Numbered from the stretch's first letter, positions 29,422 to 39,665 are shown. The stretch: 64,000 nt of DNA from Methylocystis echinoides (GCF_027923385.1 NZ_BSEC01000002.1:124001-188000); one strand, 5' to 3'. The notes: generated from the letters alone by a model not told the origin. A program made the numbers and translations.

Positions 29422-29726
29422 CTTTTTGCGCTCAGCAATCCCGCTTTTGTGAGCGCGCCGGACAAAAAATCGTTCTCCAGCGTCAGTTCGCCGATCTTCG
29501 CGTGAAGCCCCTTCAAGTCAACGGCGGCTTCCTTTGGCTCCGTCTTCTCCTGCCCGAAAACGCCGGCCGCGCCTTCAAGCAACTGACTTTTCCACGTCGT
29601 GATCTGGTTCGGGTGGACGTCGAATTGCTGCGCCAGCTCGGCCAGCGTCTTCTCGCCCTTGATCGCGGCCAAAGCCACTTTTGCCTTTAAGGCCGGAGAA
29701 TGCGTCCGGCGGCTCCGTTTCGTCAT
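29418..29726 (-). CDS. IS3-family OrfA
   Basis: Encodes 102 residues: an HTH domain ([24 protein letters not shown]... in the IS3 OrfA pattern, [16 protein letters not shown]) followed by a leucine-zipper-like region. It overlaps OrfB by four bases, which fits the usual -1 frameshift production of OrfAB. Intact itself, but the element cannot transpose because OrfB is truncated. The left terminal repeat of the element lies near 29790-29815 (TGTCCGAATTTCCGGGGCC on the plus strand). Confidence 0.85.
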   Translation of the reverse strand: MTKRSRRTHSPALKAKVALAAIKGEKTLAELAQQFDVHPNQITTWKSQLLEGAAGVFGQEKTEPKEAAVDLKGLHAKIGELTLENDFLSGALTKAGLLSAKR

Positions 29727-29820
29727 CGAATGCTCCTGATTCGCAGCAAGAATCCTTGCCGCTGTCAGGCAGAAAATCCACTCAAGCTACTGTCCGAATT
29801 TCCGGGGCCAGCTCTGCAGA

Positions 29821-30240
29821 TCAGTTTTTTTGCGTCAATGCATGGGGCAGATCTTCTTCCAAAGGGCTGGTCGTCTCGTCATACTTTGCCTGTTTCTGGG
29901 GCTCTGCTAGCTTATTTTTTTTGAGAGCAGGTTTTGCGAATATGCTCTTGTCAACAATCTGTGCTTTTCCGGCACCCCACGTCACTGTTGGCTTGCTCTT
30001 GTTGCAGGAAACCTTTGCGCTTCTATTTTGCTCCTCCGCATTTGTGGTCCCGAGCTGATGATATGTAAGATAAATGGTTCGCACGAAATATAGCTCATCC
30101 CCGATTTTTTCTTTCTTTTCGATGAAGGCTTTACGGCATTTTCCCTCACCGCAATCTTCGTAAAAAAGCTGCGCCATAGCCTCCTTTGCAGATAACGAAA
30201 GGAATATCAAAAAGCACACTCCCATTGCCTGCTTTTGCAT
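29821..30240 (-). CDS. Exported hypothetical protein
   Basis: Encodes 139 residues with a signal peptide (about 1-23, ending AMA) and a Lys/Glu-rich mature part holding the cysteines of [13 protein letters not shown]. The DNA is clearly more AT-rich than its neighbours, suggesting separate acquisition. GAAGGAGGG six bases before the ATG supports the start. The stop lies at the boundary of the IS3 element, so the C-terminus may be shortened. No family recognised. Confidence 0.6.
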   Translation of the reverse strand: MQKQAMGVCFLIFLSLSAKEAMAQLFYEDCGEGKCRKAFIEKKEKIGDELYFVRTIYLTYHQLGTTNAEEQNRSAKVSCNKSKPTVTWGAGKAQIVDKSIFAKPALKKNKLAEPQKQAKYDETTSPLEEDLPHALTQKN

Positions 30241-30381
30241 CGCTGCGCCCTCCTTCGTCGGTCAATCACCTTCACGTCCGTGACAAGCCGGAACAGCGGC
30301 CTCATTGCGGGGGAAGATGCCGAGTGGTCATGCCCCGAGAGGCGGTATAGGGACGCGGACCTTCGAGAGGTCAGGATCCAA

Positions 30382-30560
30382 TCAGGCAGCTACGGCAGGC
30401 AGCCTAATGTTTTCAGTCTTGCCCATGTGGGCAAGAGGTTCCAGCGACGTGCATCTTGGCACTACGGTCCATTCGTCATTGGTTTCGATCAGGAGCGCGC
30501 CGACGAGACGGATCGCAGCCTCATCGTTGGGGACGTGCCGATGACGTCGGATCGGTCCTT
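30382..30560 (-). pseudogene. IS256-family (mutator-type) transposase C-terminal remnant
   Basis: About 55 residues, PNDEAAIRLVGALLIE-NDEWTV and an ending LPAVAA, match the C-terminus of mutator-type transposases. No catalytic domain is left upstream. The region from 30560 to about 31100 shows no other recognisable gene. Confidence 0.75.
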
Positions 30561-31109
30561 GCTGACTCGCTCGAGCGGGTTGGTTGGCGCGTCTGCCAGT
30601 CCTCTCTAGGGAAATAACAAAATTACCAGCGGCGCGTCTGCCTCGGTAGCGCATTGCGAGCGGGCGCGAATGGTGAGGATGAGAGCTGACGCATCGATGG
30701 TAACAGATCGGGAGCGAGCGTGGCAATAGGCGCCCTCGGGAAGCTTCCCTCTCCCCAAAAAACTTTCGCCTCCGTCCCGTCGCAAGACGAAACATACGCG
30801 CATGTGCAAGGCTTCGGCAAACGGGCCCGTGATTTCTATAGAAGTTATGTTAAATTGCGATCATCGATTATCTCGGCCGCGGCTTGTTCATCCTCGAGCA
30901 TTCCGTGGCGTTATTGACCATACCCGCGCTTGTCCGCCCGGTACCCTACAGGAGCAACCAGTACCAAGCCTCCCGGGTTCGTAGAGAAAGCACGTCTTCA
31001 TGGCAGCGCGGGTATGGTCGAAGAAGTCGACGGGCCCCGCCGATCCTTGTCCTCGATCACAGAGCGTCGCCGTTCCCCTGTCGCTGCCGGTATCAAGCGG
31101 GTCCGAGCA

Positions 31110-31190
31110 CTTCATAGGGAAAGGGAGATCCGTCAGCGACATCGTGCGACAGACGGGGTTCGACCGCCGCACGCTCGCTAAGGCCACGTC
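31110..31190 (+). pseudogene. Transposase helix-turn-helix remnant
   Basis: The short frame GRSVSDIVRQTGFDRRTLAK resembles the HTH found in transposases of the ISL3 and related groups. Flanked by unrelated fragments, with no start or continuation. Confidence 0.45.
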
Positions 31191-31466
31191 CGGAAACTAC
31201 CGCTCCAAATGGCCGGCCACGCCAATTGGGGGTGATGGACGAGAAGAGACGATGCTATCTTGTCCCACTTGCTCGTGCCGGGCGGCAGGTGACACACTGT
31301 GATCGAAAGGCCAAGCTCGTCGGCGAGCTTTTGTAGTTCGACTTTCCACAAGCCCACGCGTGAGCCGTTGGAGCCGCCGCCGTCAGCGGTGATGAGCAGG
31401 GTCCTTGCGTTGGGTATCGCTCGCGGCCCATCTGCGTCCACCAGCTTTTGATGGCGTTGACTGCGA
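31178..31466 (-). pseudogene. ISAzo13-family transposase fragment
   Basis: The segment LLITADGGGSNGSRVGLWKV...ADELGLSITVCH and PPGTSKWDKI is diagnostic of ISAzo13-type transposases. An upstream piece in another frame (VNAIKSWWTQMGRERYP) shows a frameshift. It is joined directly to a histidine-kinase fragment at about 31466. Confidence 0.8.
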
Positions 31467-31652
31467 AAGCTTAAGCTCATGCGCCAGCCCGATGGCCATA
31501 TTCTCGATCACATCCAGACGCCCGGCGTGGAGTTCCTGCATGTGGGCTTCAAATTTGCGCCGCTCGCTCAGATCATGAGTGAAACCAACGAAGAGGCGCT
31601 GTCGGGAGCCATCTTGGCTTGAGAATTTCCGATTCCAAATCAAAAAAGCCAT
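31467..31652 (-). pseudogene. PAS/histidine-kinase fragment
   Basis: About 60 residues, RLFVGFTHDLSERRKFEAHM and IENMAIGLAHEL, match the end of a PAS domain and the H-box of a FixL-like sensor kinase. The phosphoacceptor His is present, but the kinase domain is missing because the ISAzo13 fragment replaces it. Confidence 0.7.
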
Positions 31653-31734
31653 GATAAGGGCTCTTCCTCACTTTCTGTTGCGCCCTTGATCGACCGGTGT
31701 AGAGGCCATAGCTTGGCCGGGTAATTTGGTCCCT

Positions 31735-32219
31735 CGGACAGGCCATACGCACTTTGGAGGCCAAGCAACTCGGCAGCCAATGGCTGATTTCGGCGGCCGC
31801 CGTCGGGTCCGGTGTCTGTCCGGACTGCGGGAAACGCTCGACGCGCCGATACGGCTGGCACGAGCGCCATCTACAAGATTTGCCCGCGCAAGGCCCCCCT
31901 GTCGCTGTGAAGCTTCGCCTCCAGCGCTGGAAGTGTCGAAACGAAGCCTGCGAGCGTAAGACATTCACCGCGCAACTGGCCGAGGTCGCGGCGCCTCGAG
32001 CGCGCCGCACCGAACGGGCCACCGAAATCATTTATCTTCTCGGCCACGGCGTGGGCGGGCGTCCGGGAGAGCGCTGATCAAGCGAATTGGGATGCCGACC
32101 AGCGACTTACACGATACTGCGCTGCCTCAAACGACGAGTATAGGCGCGCGGCTCGGAGGAGACGGTACGCGTCGTAGGCCTCGATGATTGGGCTTGGCGC
32201 AAGGGCTCCATGTATGGAT
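31735..32219 (+). pseudogene. ISL3-family transposase remnant
   Basis: The N-terminal zinc-binding region (VCPDCGKRSTRRYGWHERH, KCRNEACERKTF) is readable to about 32077; a second piece in another frame (VRVVGLDDWAWRKGSMYG) follows to 32219. Multiple frameshifts make it non-functional. Confidence 0.8.
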
Positions 32220-32437
32220 GCCCCCGTTCGCGCAAGATGTTTTCGAGCGGCTTGGTCGTGTGATCGGGTGCGGTCATGTATCAGGCCTCGATATACGGCC
32301 TGTCATGACCGCTGGCCGGTATGGAGATGCGCGGACCTGGCGCAGATCACTTACGCGAGCTGTAAGCTCCGTGGACACCACTGCGTTTCCAGACCCGGAT
32401 CTGACCGATCATTTGCCCTTACCGTTCGTCGACCTCC

Positions 32438-32542
32438 TCACACGCCTGACTTTCCTATGCCGCTGCTTGGGTCTTTGATCAGGCCGTCGCAGCTCCAGGA
32501 ACGCTTTGCAAGGTCGAGACCGATGATGCTAACTTTCTCCAT
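32438..32542 (-). pseudogene. IS110-family transposase N-terminal remnant
   Basis: The first 34 codons read MEKVSIIGLDLAKRSW and then diverge to a stop. This start is typical for IS110 transposases; nothing else of the element is recognisable. Confidence 0.65.
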
Positions 32543-32634
32543 GGATGCCCTCTCCGTCCGTGGGATGCTCAAACATCGCCACTTTGGCACATCGTGATGC
32601 CGTCAGGAGGGGGCATCCACTCCATCACTTACGT

Positions 32635-33063
32635 GAAAATGGCGCCACCTCCGCGGAAATGACGGCTAACACGTAGGACTGGGCCGTCATCTTCAACATC
32701 AAGCGGATCAAAGAAGCGATCAAGAAGGGCGACTTCAAGGAAATCGGCGGGGCGCGCGTCCTCGACGGACGGCATGGGTCGCCCTATACGCGGTATATTC
32801 CGATCTCCAACAACGTGCATGGCTGCAACATGGCGCCTGATGGCAGACATGTCGCGATCAACGGCAAGCTTTCGCCGACCGTGACTCTCCTCGACGTGAC
32901 ATTGTTCGACAGTCTCTTTGATGACAAGATCAAACCGCGCGATGTCGTCGTCGCCGAGTCGGAACTTGGTCTGGGTCCGTTGCAGACGTTCGACGGTCGC
33001 GGCAACGCCTATACGACGGTGTTTATCGACAGCCAGGTCGTGAAATGGAACATCGAAAAGGCG
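32635..33063 (+). pseudogene. nosZ: nosZ (nitrous-oxide reductase) internal fragment
   Basis: An open frame interrupted by TAG at 32674-32676 gives [20 protein letters not shown], then [35 protein letters not shown] and [20 protein letters not shown]. These are central NosZ sequences containing Cu-Z-site His neighbourhoods. Both ends are missing, so no enzyme can be made. Plasmid-borne nosZ is known in Methylocystis. Confidence 0.85.
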
Positions 33064-33174
33064 CCTCAGGCGCTCAAAGGAATGGCGCTCTTTGACGCCT
33101 TCTACCGTTGGTGTCGCGACGCGATTGACGAACCCGATAATTGGCCTGCAAACAAATCAGGAAGAGCTTCGTGA
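33064..33174 (+). pseudogene. chrB: chrB C-terminal remnant fused to nosZ fragment
   Basis: After the nosZ sequence the same frame continues as [22 protein letters not shown] and stops at 33174, overlapping the start of chrA. This resembles the end of ChrB, the regulator usually encoded just before ChrA. The junction near 33063 marks a deletion that joined the two genes. Confidence 0.5.
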
Positions 33175-34547
33175 ATATTCATTCGAAAACTGCCGTCTCC
33201 CACGACCACGGAGTCTCCCTGGCCGAAGCCTCCCGCGTCTGGGCGCGTGTCGCTTTGCTCAGTTTCGGCGGGCCTGCGGGGCAGATCGCGGTCATGCATC
33301 GGATCATTGTCGATGAGAAGAAATGGGTGCCGGAAAGCCGCTTCCTCCACGCGCTCAATTACTGCATGCTGTTGCCGGGGCCGGAAGCCCAACAACTCGC
33401 CACCTATATCGGCTGGCTGATGCACCGGACGCTCGGCGGGATCGTCGCGGGCGGCCTGTTCATTCTCCCTGGCGTCGTCTCGATCATGGCGCTGAGCGTC
33501 ATCTATGCGCTCTGGGGGAATGTCGCGATCGTGGCGGCGCTGTTCTTCGGCTTGAAGGCGGCCGTTCTCGCCATTGTGGTCGAAGCGGTCGTGCGGATCG
33601 GCAAGCGCGGCCTGAAATCCCCCGTCATGCGCACCCTCGCCGCCGCCTCGTTCGTCGCCATTTTCTTTTTCGCGGTCCCCTTTCCCATCATCATCCTGGC
33701 GGCGGCTTTGCTCGGATATTTCGGCGCCGCGCGCGGCCATGCCGCCTTCGCTGCCGTCGGACACGGGGCAGCGCATGAAGACGGCGAAAGCTTGCTCGGC
33801 AATGAGATGCCCGCGCATGCGCGGCCTTCCGCAAAGCGGGCGCTACATGTCAGCCTGAGTTGGCTGGCGCTCTGGCTCGTCCCGGTCGCCGGCATCCTGC
33901 TGATCGCCGGGTCAGAGAACGTCTTTTCGCAAATTGCTGTGTTCTTCAGCAAAATGGCCGTCGTGACCTTCGGCGGCGCTTATGCGGTCCTCGCCTACGT
34001 CGCGCAACAGGCGGTCGAGACCTATCACTGGTTGAAGCCCGCGGAGATGCTCGATGGGCTCGGCATGGCGGAAACGACGCCCGGCCCGCTGATCATGGTC
34101 CTGCAGTTCGTAGGCTTCATGGCCGCATTCCGCTCACCCGGCGACTTGCCGCCCCTCCTTGCAGGAGCTCTAGGCGGGCTGCTCGCCACCTGGGTCACCT
34201 TCGCGCCCTGCTTTCTCTGGATCTTTCTGGGCGCGCCCTACATCGAGACAGTTCGCCAGAACAAGGCGTTCTCCGGCGCCTTGGCGGCGATCACGGCCGC
34301 CGTGGTCGGCGTCATCCTCAACCTCGCCATCTGGTTTGCCATTCACACCATCTTTCGCAAGACGGTCGCCGTGGAGGGATATGGATTGTCCTTCGACGCG
34401 CCGGTTCTCTCAAGCGCGGATTTCTGGAGCCTCGCGCTTTCTGTCGCCGCCGCGAGCGCCATCTTCCGCTTCAGCATCGGCGTCCTCAAGACGTTGGCGG
34501 GCTCCTGTGTGGCTGGAATGGGGCTGTTCCTATTGGACGCGATCTAA
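33171..34547 (+). CDS. chrA: Chromate transporter ChrA
   Basis: Encodes 458 residues with two homologous halves, each with the ChrA domain. The first begins [27 protein letters not shown] and contains [15 protein letters not shown]; the second contains [13 protein letters not shown] and [18 protein letters not shown]. About ten membrane helices are expected. It exports chromate by exchange or symport. The GTG at 33171 was chosen because GGAAGAG lies just upstream and the ATG-less start overlaps the preceding stop. Normal length for the long ChrA type. Confidence 0.92.
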   Translation: MNIHSKTAVSHDHGVSLAEASRVWARVALLSFGGPAGQIAVMHRIIVDEKKWVPESRFLHALNYCMLLPGPEAQQLATYIGWLMHRTLGGIVAGGLFILPGVVSIMALSVIYALWGNVAIVAALFFGLKAAVLAIVVEAVVRIGKRGLKSPVMRTLAAASFVAIFFFAVPFPIIILAAALLGYFGAARGHAAFAAVGHGAAHEDGESLLGNEMPAHARPSAKRALHVSLSWLALWLVPVAGILLIAGSENVFSQIAVFFSKMAVVTFGGAYAVLAYVAQQAVETYHWLKPAEMLDGLGMAETTPGPLIMVLQFVGFMAAFRSPGDLPPLLAGALGGLLATWVTFAPCFLWIFLGAPYIETVRQNKAFSGALAAITAAVVGVILNLAIWFAIHTIFRKTVAVEGYGLSFDAPVLSSADFWSLALSVAAASAIFRFSIGVLKTLAGSCVAGMGLFLLDAI

Positions 34548-34570
34548 TGATGCAACCGAAAGAGAAGGCC

Positions 34571-35455
34571 ATGAAAACTACGCTTGCCGCCCTCGCCATG
34601 CTCGGATTGCTTTCGCCGGGCGCCGCCCTTGCGGAAACGAACTGGTCGCAGGTCGACGCCGCGATCGGCAAGAAGGCTGCTGTCGCCGGAAGCGTGAGAA
34701 GATACGGCCTCCCGCGCAGCGATTTGCATGTGACGCTCGACGACGTGACCATCAAGCCCGGGCTTGCCCTCGGCGGCTGGATCGCATTCGAACCGACGGG
34801 TCAAGAAGCCATGATGATGGGTGACCTCGTGCTCACCGAAAGCGAACTCAATCCGGTGATGCGGTCGTTGCTGGCCAACGGCGTCGAGATCACCGCCGTC
34901 CATAACCACCTTTTGCGCGCGACGCCGGCAACCTTCTACATGCACATTGGCGCCCACGGCGACCCTGTTAAGCTCGCCACCGTCCTTCGAGACGCGCTTG
35001 CTCAAACGCAGACGCCGTTTGAGGCGTCAGCAGCTCCGACTGGCGAGCCCCTGAAACTGGGCTTCGACACGGCGCAAGTTGAACATGCCCTAGGCCAACA
35101 GGGGAAGAACAACGGCGGCGTCTTTCAGTTCAGCATTCCTAAATCCGAGCCCATCCGGGCAGGCGGAATGGTGGTCTCTCCGGCCATGGGAACGGCCATC
35201 GCCATCAATTTCGAACCGACCGGCGATGGCAAGGCCGCGATCAGCGGGGACTTCGTCGCCACGGCCAAGGAAGTGGAGCCGCTCTTGAAGGCCCTCAGGA
35301 CGAACGGGATCGAGGTCACGGCGCTACACAACCACATGCTCGATGACGAGCCGCGCCTCTTCTTCGTTCATTTCTGGGCGAACGATGACGCCGTTAAGCT
35401 GGCTCGGGCGTTGCGCGCCGGCCTTGACGCGGTCCATGCCCAGGCAAAGAACTAG
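34571..35455 (+). CDS. Exported double DUF1259 (LppY/LpqO-like) protein
   Basis: Encodes 294 residues with a signal peptide (about 1-21, ending ALA) and two tandem DUF1259 repeats (about 22-150 and 160-290). Each repeat has an AVHNHLL / ALHNHML motif and FYMHIGAHGD / FFVHFWANDD, implying conserved His residues for metal binding. Function is unknown, but genes of this type often sit next to chrA. It starts 24 nt after the chrA stop, so the two are likely cotranscribed. Confidence 0.85.
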   Translation: MKTTLAALAMLGLLSPGAALAETNWSQVDAAIGKKAAVAGSVRRYGLPRSDLHVTLDDVTIKPGLALGGWIAFEPTGQEAMMMGDLVLTESELNPVMRSLLANGVEITAVHNHLLRATPATFYMHIGAHGDPVKLATVLRDALAQTQTPFEASAAPTGEPLKLGFDTAQVEHALGQQGKNNGGVFQFSIPKSEPIRAGGMVVSPAMGTAIAINFEPTGDGKAAISGDFVATAKEVEPLLKALRTNGIEVTALHNHMLDDEPRLFFVHFWANDDAVKLARALRAGLDAVHAQAKN

Positions 35456-35519
35456 GGCAGCGCGAATGGGCCAATGACGCGAATGACCTTGCCAAATCCA
35501 GGCGGCGGAGCAAGCTATC

Positions 35520-35737
35520 ATGGCCGCACACCTCGGCAAAGGTGACCTCCAGGAGACGCACGAGATCAACGTAGCGCCGTTCATCGACGTAATGCTGCTC
35601 CTGCTCATCATCTTCATGGTGGCGGCGCCGCTCGCGACCCTCGATCTGCTGGCCTGACGCTCGAACGGCAACTCGGCGACAAGAGCAAGCGCATTTATCT
35701 TCGCGCCGACAGCCCTGTGCCTTACGGCGAGAGGCAT
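35520..35737 (+). pseudogene. exbD: ExbD/TolR-like remnant
   Basis: The frame from 35520 reads HEINVAPFIDVMLLLLIIFM, the membrane segment of ExbD including its essential Asp, then stops at 35657. The C-terminal part continues in another frame (LERQLGDKSKRIYLRADSPVPYGE). A frameshift or internal deletion has inactivated it. No exbB or tonB is nearby. Confidence 0.75.
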
Positions 35738-35796
35738 TATTATTCCGCACGCCCAAGCCCCATCATGCCCGCTGCCTTCTCAATGGCGCACAGAAC

Positions 35797-36248
35797 ATGC
35801 CACGCCGCTTGATATACGGAACACGGCTGACCAAGCACTGCAGTTCGGCTCGGATCGCCACAAGGCATGACGGGAAGTTTGTCTATTTCCGGCTTGCCAA
35901 TGACGGCGTTCTCGATGTCTTGGCCGCCTTGCGCAAAGTCGCCGAGCGAAATGTCGCGGAGTCGAGCGTTATGTGCGCAGCTATTTCGACCATCGCGACA
36001 GGCTGGAGCCGACGCGCGCGGAGTTGGCCGAGCGGTTGCGTGCGGGGACCGTTACGGTTCTCGACGTTCGGCCGGAGGATGAATTCGCCTTGGGGCATGC
36101 GCCTGGCGCCGCGCTGCGGGGGCTGAAAGCGCGGCTTTCGGAATTCGACGCCGTGAAGGAAATTGTCGCCGATTGCCGCGGCGCTTTCTGCATCCTCTCC
36201 TACGAAGCGGTCGCCGGATTGCGCGCCATGGTTTTCCGAACCAATTAG
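35797..36248 (+). pseudogene. ArsR-rhodanese fusion remnant
   Basis: An N-terminal piece (DGKFVYFRLANDGVLDVLAA) resembles the end of an ArsR-type winged helix; after a frameshift near 35970 a rhodanese-like domain follows (VTVLDVRPEDEFALGHAPGA, DCRGAFCILSYEA with the active-site Cys). Intact versions are ArsR regulators with a rhodanese domain. The ArsR recognition helices are missing. Confidence 0.65.
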
Positions 36249-36387
36249 GAGGGCCCGACGCGGCAAGCGGAGACGAAGCGGCTGCCGGTGCTTCGGGGGT
36301 GGCCTCATCGATGATCATAGCTCGCCCTTCTTTGATGGTCCCCTTATCATGCGCCCTGTAGCGACTACGGGTGCAAGGAAATCATCT

Positions 36388-36795
36388 ATGAAATCTTTGA
36401 GCATTGGGCAGCTCGCGACGGCGGCGGGCGTCAATCTTGAGACCGTGCGCTATTACGAGCGCATCAGGCTCATGCCGGCGCCCGCACGGACGGCGAGCGG
36501 GCATCGGGCCTATGAAGAAGGCCATATACGAAGGCTGGCGTTCATCCGCCGCGCCCGCGAGCTTGGATTCAGCATCGAGCAAATCCGCGCTCTTTTGGCG
36601 CTTGCCCAGCCGTCGCGTACGTCCTGCGCCGAGGTGAGAGAGGTCGCGCGAGCGCATCTCGACGACGTGCGGTCGAAACTGGCTGACCTCGTCAGCCTGG
36701 AAGGCATTCTCGCGGAAACAATCTCCCGTTGTTCCGGCGACTCCGCCCCTTCCTGCCCCGTGCTCGATATGCTGAAGACGCCAAGACGCGCATGA
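36388..36795 (+). CDS. MerR-family metal-type regulator
   Basis: Encodes 135 residues. The N-terminal winged helix has LSIGQLATAAGVNLETVRYYER; a dimerisation helix follows. The C-terminal half has three cysteines: one in TSCAEV and two in RCSGDSAPSCP. The first two are 35 residues apart, as in mercury-sensing MerR, and the third comes eight residues later (nine in classic MerR), so Hg or a related metal is likely. AAGGAA seven bases upstream supports the ATG. No mer operon is present; its target may be the following gene. Confidence 0.85.
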   Translation: MKSLSIGQLATAAGVNLETVRYYERIRLMPAPARTASGHRAYEEGHIRRLAFIRRARELGFSIEQIRALLALAQPSRTSCAEVREVARAHLDDVRSKLADLVSLEGILAETISRCSGDSAPSCPVLDMLKTPRRA

Positions 36796-37030
36796 CGAAA
36801 ATTTGGAACGACCCAAAGCCGCAGAACCCTGGGACAAGATCCCGCTGGCGCACATGAAGTGTGGAAGAACGCGCACGCCCCCGGCAAAATGACGCCGAGG
36901 AACGCCGGTCGGCGCCGTGTCTGGCGACTTCATGTGTCAGCATTATGCCTTTGTGACCGTTGGTCCTTGGTTGCCTTTTCACGGGCTTGGCCGTTAGATT
37001 GGCTCTGCTCAATTTTCTCAGGGAAAACGC

Positions 37031-38362
37031 ATGACAGCTTTTAGTTCGATCAATTACACCGCCGCGGAGGCGGCTCCGCTGCGCGAAAAATGGGGCTGGA
37101 TGGTCGCCTTCGGCGCCCTTCTGGCGCTTGCTGGCTTCGTTGCGCTCGGCAGCGTCGTCACGGCCACGGTCGCCACGGTGATGGTCGTCGGCGTCGCCAT
37201 GATCGTTAGCGGCGTCGTGGAGATAGTCTACGCCATCGTCGTTCGCTCATGGAAGAAGTTCTTCCTTTGGGCGCTCATCGGCCTGCTCTATTTCATCGGC
37301 GGCATCGAGGTTATCAACAATCCGATGCTCGCGGCAGGCTTCCTGACGCTGCTACTGGGGGCGGGACTTGTCGCCTCCGGGTTGATCCGCATCTTTCTCG
37401 CCTTCCAACTTCCAAAGGACGCGCCTTGGGGCTTTGTCGTGTTTTCGGGCGTCGTGACTTTATTGCTTGGCGGGATCATTCTGGCGCATTGGCCCGTGTC
37501 GAGCCTTTGGGTGCTGGGGACTTTTCTCGGCGTGGATCTGATCTTCGCCGGCTCCAGCTGGATGGGGCTCGGCCTCTCCCTCAAGCGCGCCAATGACAGC
37601 CGGGGGGTCGGCGCCCTCGCCAGCGAGAGCGCCGTCGTCGATCCGCCGGTCGAAGGCTTCGCCCGCGGCTTTGGCCGCAAGCTGTTCGCCGAGTTCCTCG
37701 GCACGTTTTGGCTCGTATTTGGCGGCGTCGGCAGTGCGCTGATCTCTGCAGGGTTTCCCCAGTTTGGCATCGGCTTCACCGGCGTCTCGCTCGCCTTCGG
37801 CCTCACGGTCCTAACCGGCGCTTACGCCTTTGGCCCGATCTCGGGCGGCCATTTCAACCCCGCGGTGTCGCTCGGGCTCGCGACGGCCGGCCGCTTCTCC
37901 TGGAAGGAGCTCGGCCCCTATTGGATCGCCCAGCTCGTCGGCGCGACGGTCGCGGCTTTCGTGCTGCTTCTGATCATGAAGGGAAATATCGATTTCTCGC
38001 TCGCCAACGGCTTTGCGGCGAACGGCTATGACGAGCATTCGCCCGCAGGCTACACGTGGCAGTCGGGATTCCTCATCGAAACCGTGCTGACGGCGTTCTT
38101 CCTGCTCGTCATACTCGGCGTTACGGAGGGCCGTGCGCCCGTGGGCTTCGCGCCAATCTCCATCGGCCTCGCTTTGACGCTCATTCATCTCGTGGACATT
38201 CCGGTCACCAACGCCTCGGTGAACCCGGCCCGCTCGACGAGCCAGGCGCTCTTCGTCGGCGGCTGGGCGCTCGAGCAGCTCTGGCTGTTCTGGGTAGCGC
38301 CGCTGCTCGGCGGCGTCATCGGCGGTCTGATCCATCGCTTCGCGCTCGCCGACGAGACCTAG
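37031..38362 (+). CDS. Fusion of HdeD-like membrane domain and aquaporin Z-like channel
   Basis: Encodes 443 residues. Residues about 15-195 form a six-helix HdeD/DUF308 domain, linked to acid-stress resistance in enterobacteria. From about 212 an AqpZ-like channel begins ([19 protein letters not shown]) with both NPA boxes: GGHFNPAVS (about 273) and [10 protein letters not shown] (about 395), and the selectivity-filter Arg after the second. Both domains are in one uninterrupted frame with a charged linker. The fusion may couple water or solute flow with envelope stress protection. Located 236 nt after the merR-like gene, same direction. Confidence 0.88.
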   Translation: MTAFSSINYTAAEAAPLREKWGWMVAFGALLALAGFVALGSVVTATVATVMVVGVAMIVSGVVEIVYAIVVRSWKKFFLWALIGLLYFIGGIEVINNPMLAAGFLTLLLGAGLVASGLIRIFLAFQLPKDAPWGFVVFSGVVTLLLGGIILAHWPVSSLWVLGTFLGVDLIFAGSSWMGLGLSLKRANDSRGVGALASESAVVDPPVEGFARGFGRKLFAEFLGTFWLVFGGVGSALISAGFPQFGIGFTGVSLAFGLTVLTGAYAFGPISGGHFNPAVSLGLATAGRFSWKELGPYWIAQLVGATVAAFVLLLIMKGNIDFSLANGFAANGYDEHSPAGYTWQSGFLIETVLTAFFLLVILGVTEGRAPVGFAPISIGLALTLIHLVDIPVTNASVNPARSTSQALFVGGWALEQLWLFWVAPLLGGVIGGLIHRFALADET

Positions 38363-38383
38363 AGCGCGAGGTTCCCACATTCT

Positions 38384-38411
38384 GGCTGGTCCGGACGAGC
38401 CCGGACCAGCC
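38384..38411 (+). terminator. Strong hairpin after the HdeD-aquaporin gene
   Basis: GGCTGGTCCGG and CCGGACCAGCC form a perfect 11-pair stem with a six-base loop, 22 nt after the stop. There is no T-run after it, so it could be a Rho-independent-like pause or an mRNA 3'-end stabiliser. Confidence 0.6.
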
Positions 38412-38762
38412 GCCGCTCTACGGTTTCGGCATGGAAGAGGGCTCTGCTGCAGCCGGGCCACCGTCTGATCCGCCTGTTCGCCTCGACGCCGCCGTTCTGA
38501 TGCTTGCCAGGTTCGTGGCGCTCTGCATAAGCAGGCGTTGCTCGGCATGGCCTCGGGCACCCTATGGCCGCATGCTACAACTGTCTCGATCATAGCTAAA
38601 CCCCTGCCCCGACGGGCGCTCCTGAACCCCCGCCGGGATGAGGCGCTCGCACGCATCGCGCGCCTCTCGGTCCGTGGCCGCCGTGCCCGTCCGGCTGCTT
38701 CGCGCGAGGATGCTACCGTTTCAGGAATGCGACTTGCATCGAGAGTGAAACAGACCCTGTTT
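38412..38762. other. Non-coding stretch before the porin remnant
   Basis: About 350 nt without a supportable gene on either strand. Long open frames here are typical of high-GC non-coding DNA and show no recognisable protein. Confidence 0.4.
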
Positions 38763-39083
38763 TGATGTACACTGACATCCCCTTCGCGCGCTATTCCTAC
38801 GGCTACGGAGCCGGCTTGCGCGTGCGTCAGTCCCTTGCGGTCGGGCCTGGGGATCGAGAAGCCCTTCGAGCGACCATCGGACCGCTTCGGCATGGCCTTC
38901 TCCTGGGCGGAGCCCGTGAGCAATCCCGGGCGCGACCAATATGGGCTCGAAGCCTTCTATCGCCTGGCTCTGACGCCGGACACCCAACTCACGCCGGATC
39001 GGCAAGTGATCTTCAACCCCGCGGACAATCCGAAGGCGTCGAGCGTCGTCCTCGGCGGCGTGAGGCTGCGCACGCTCTTCTGA
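38763..39083 (+). pseudogene. Carbohydrate porin (OprB-type) C-terminal remnant
   Basis: From about 38835 the frame reads FGMAFSWAEPVSNPGRDQYG, LEAFYRLALTPDTQLTPDRQ and ends VLGGVRLRTLF, matching the last strands of OprB-family outer-membrane porins with the C-terminal Phe. A frameshift near 38840 and loss of the N-terminal two thirds make it non-functional. Confidence 0.7.
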
Positions 39084-39665
39084 CGGAGGCGAAAAAAGGT
39101 ACTCTTGAAAGAGCGCCGTAGGAGTGCAATTCAGTCGCGCGATGCAAAATTCCTGGCGGCGACTGTGTCCTCTTCACGCTGACAACAGGCTGGACGAGCG
39201 GCACGCCGCCGTCATTTGCCAGCAGGTCCACGCCTTCGGGGGCGAGGCTGCCGTCAAGAACAATGCTCGTCCTACAAATCGACGTCGGCAACGCGTGGGA
39301 GAGCGTTGAATTTCGCGGGCGTGACCTGTCCCAACTACCGCGGGACCGACTAAATTCGACGGGGGCAATTCCGGCGGAGAAGTGAAGTTCTTCCCCGTGG
39401 CCGTGCCGATCTTCCAGATCGCCCATGTGCAGGCCGAGCGCTTCGAGTTCGTGAAGACCCCCGGCCAGAAAACTTATTCGTGGATCGCGCTTGATCGCGA
39501 CCGCGACTCATGGGCGGACGTCGAGCAATATTCCTATCCGCTTCATGTTTGTCCCATGCAGGCGCCCGACGCGGGGAAGATCAACTAAAAGCAGCGTTCT
39601 ATGATGCGCGAAATTAGTAGTAGCCGCCTAACATGCAAGAGAAGACTTCTTCGCCGTCTGCCAGG
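39084..39665. other. Decayed region between porin and amidase remnants
   Basis: No intact gene. A plus-strand frame from about 39340 to 39588 encodes VQAERFEFVKTPGQKTYSWI and looks like a genuine protein fragment, but I do not recognise it and it lacks a start in context. Confidence 0.35.

Noticed and set aside
33102..33818. Minus-strand frame opposite chrA
   Set aside because: Low-complexity charged protein typical of antisense frames; chrA is unambiguous on the other strand.
37811..38923. A 370-codon minus-strand frame opposite the aquaporin domain
   Set aside because: Shadow of the aquaporin coding sequence extending into non-coding DNA.
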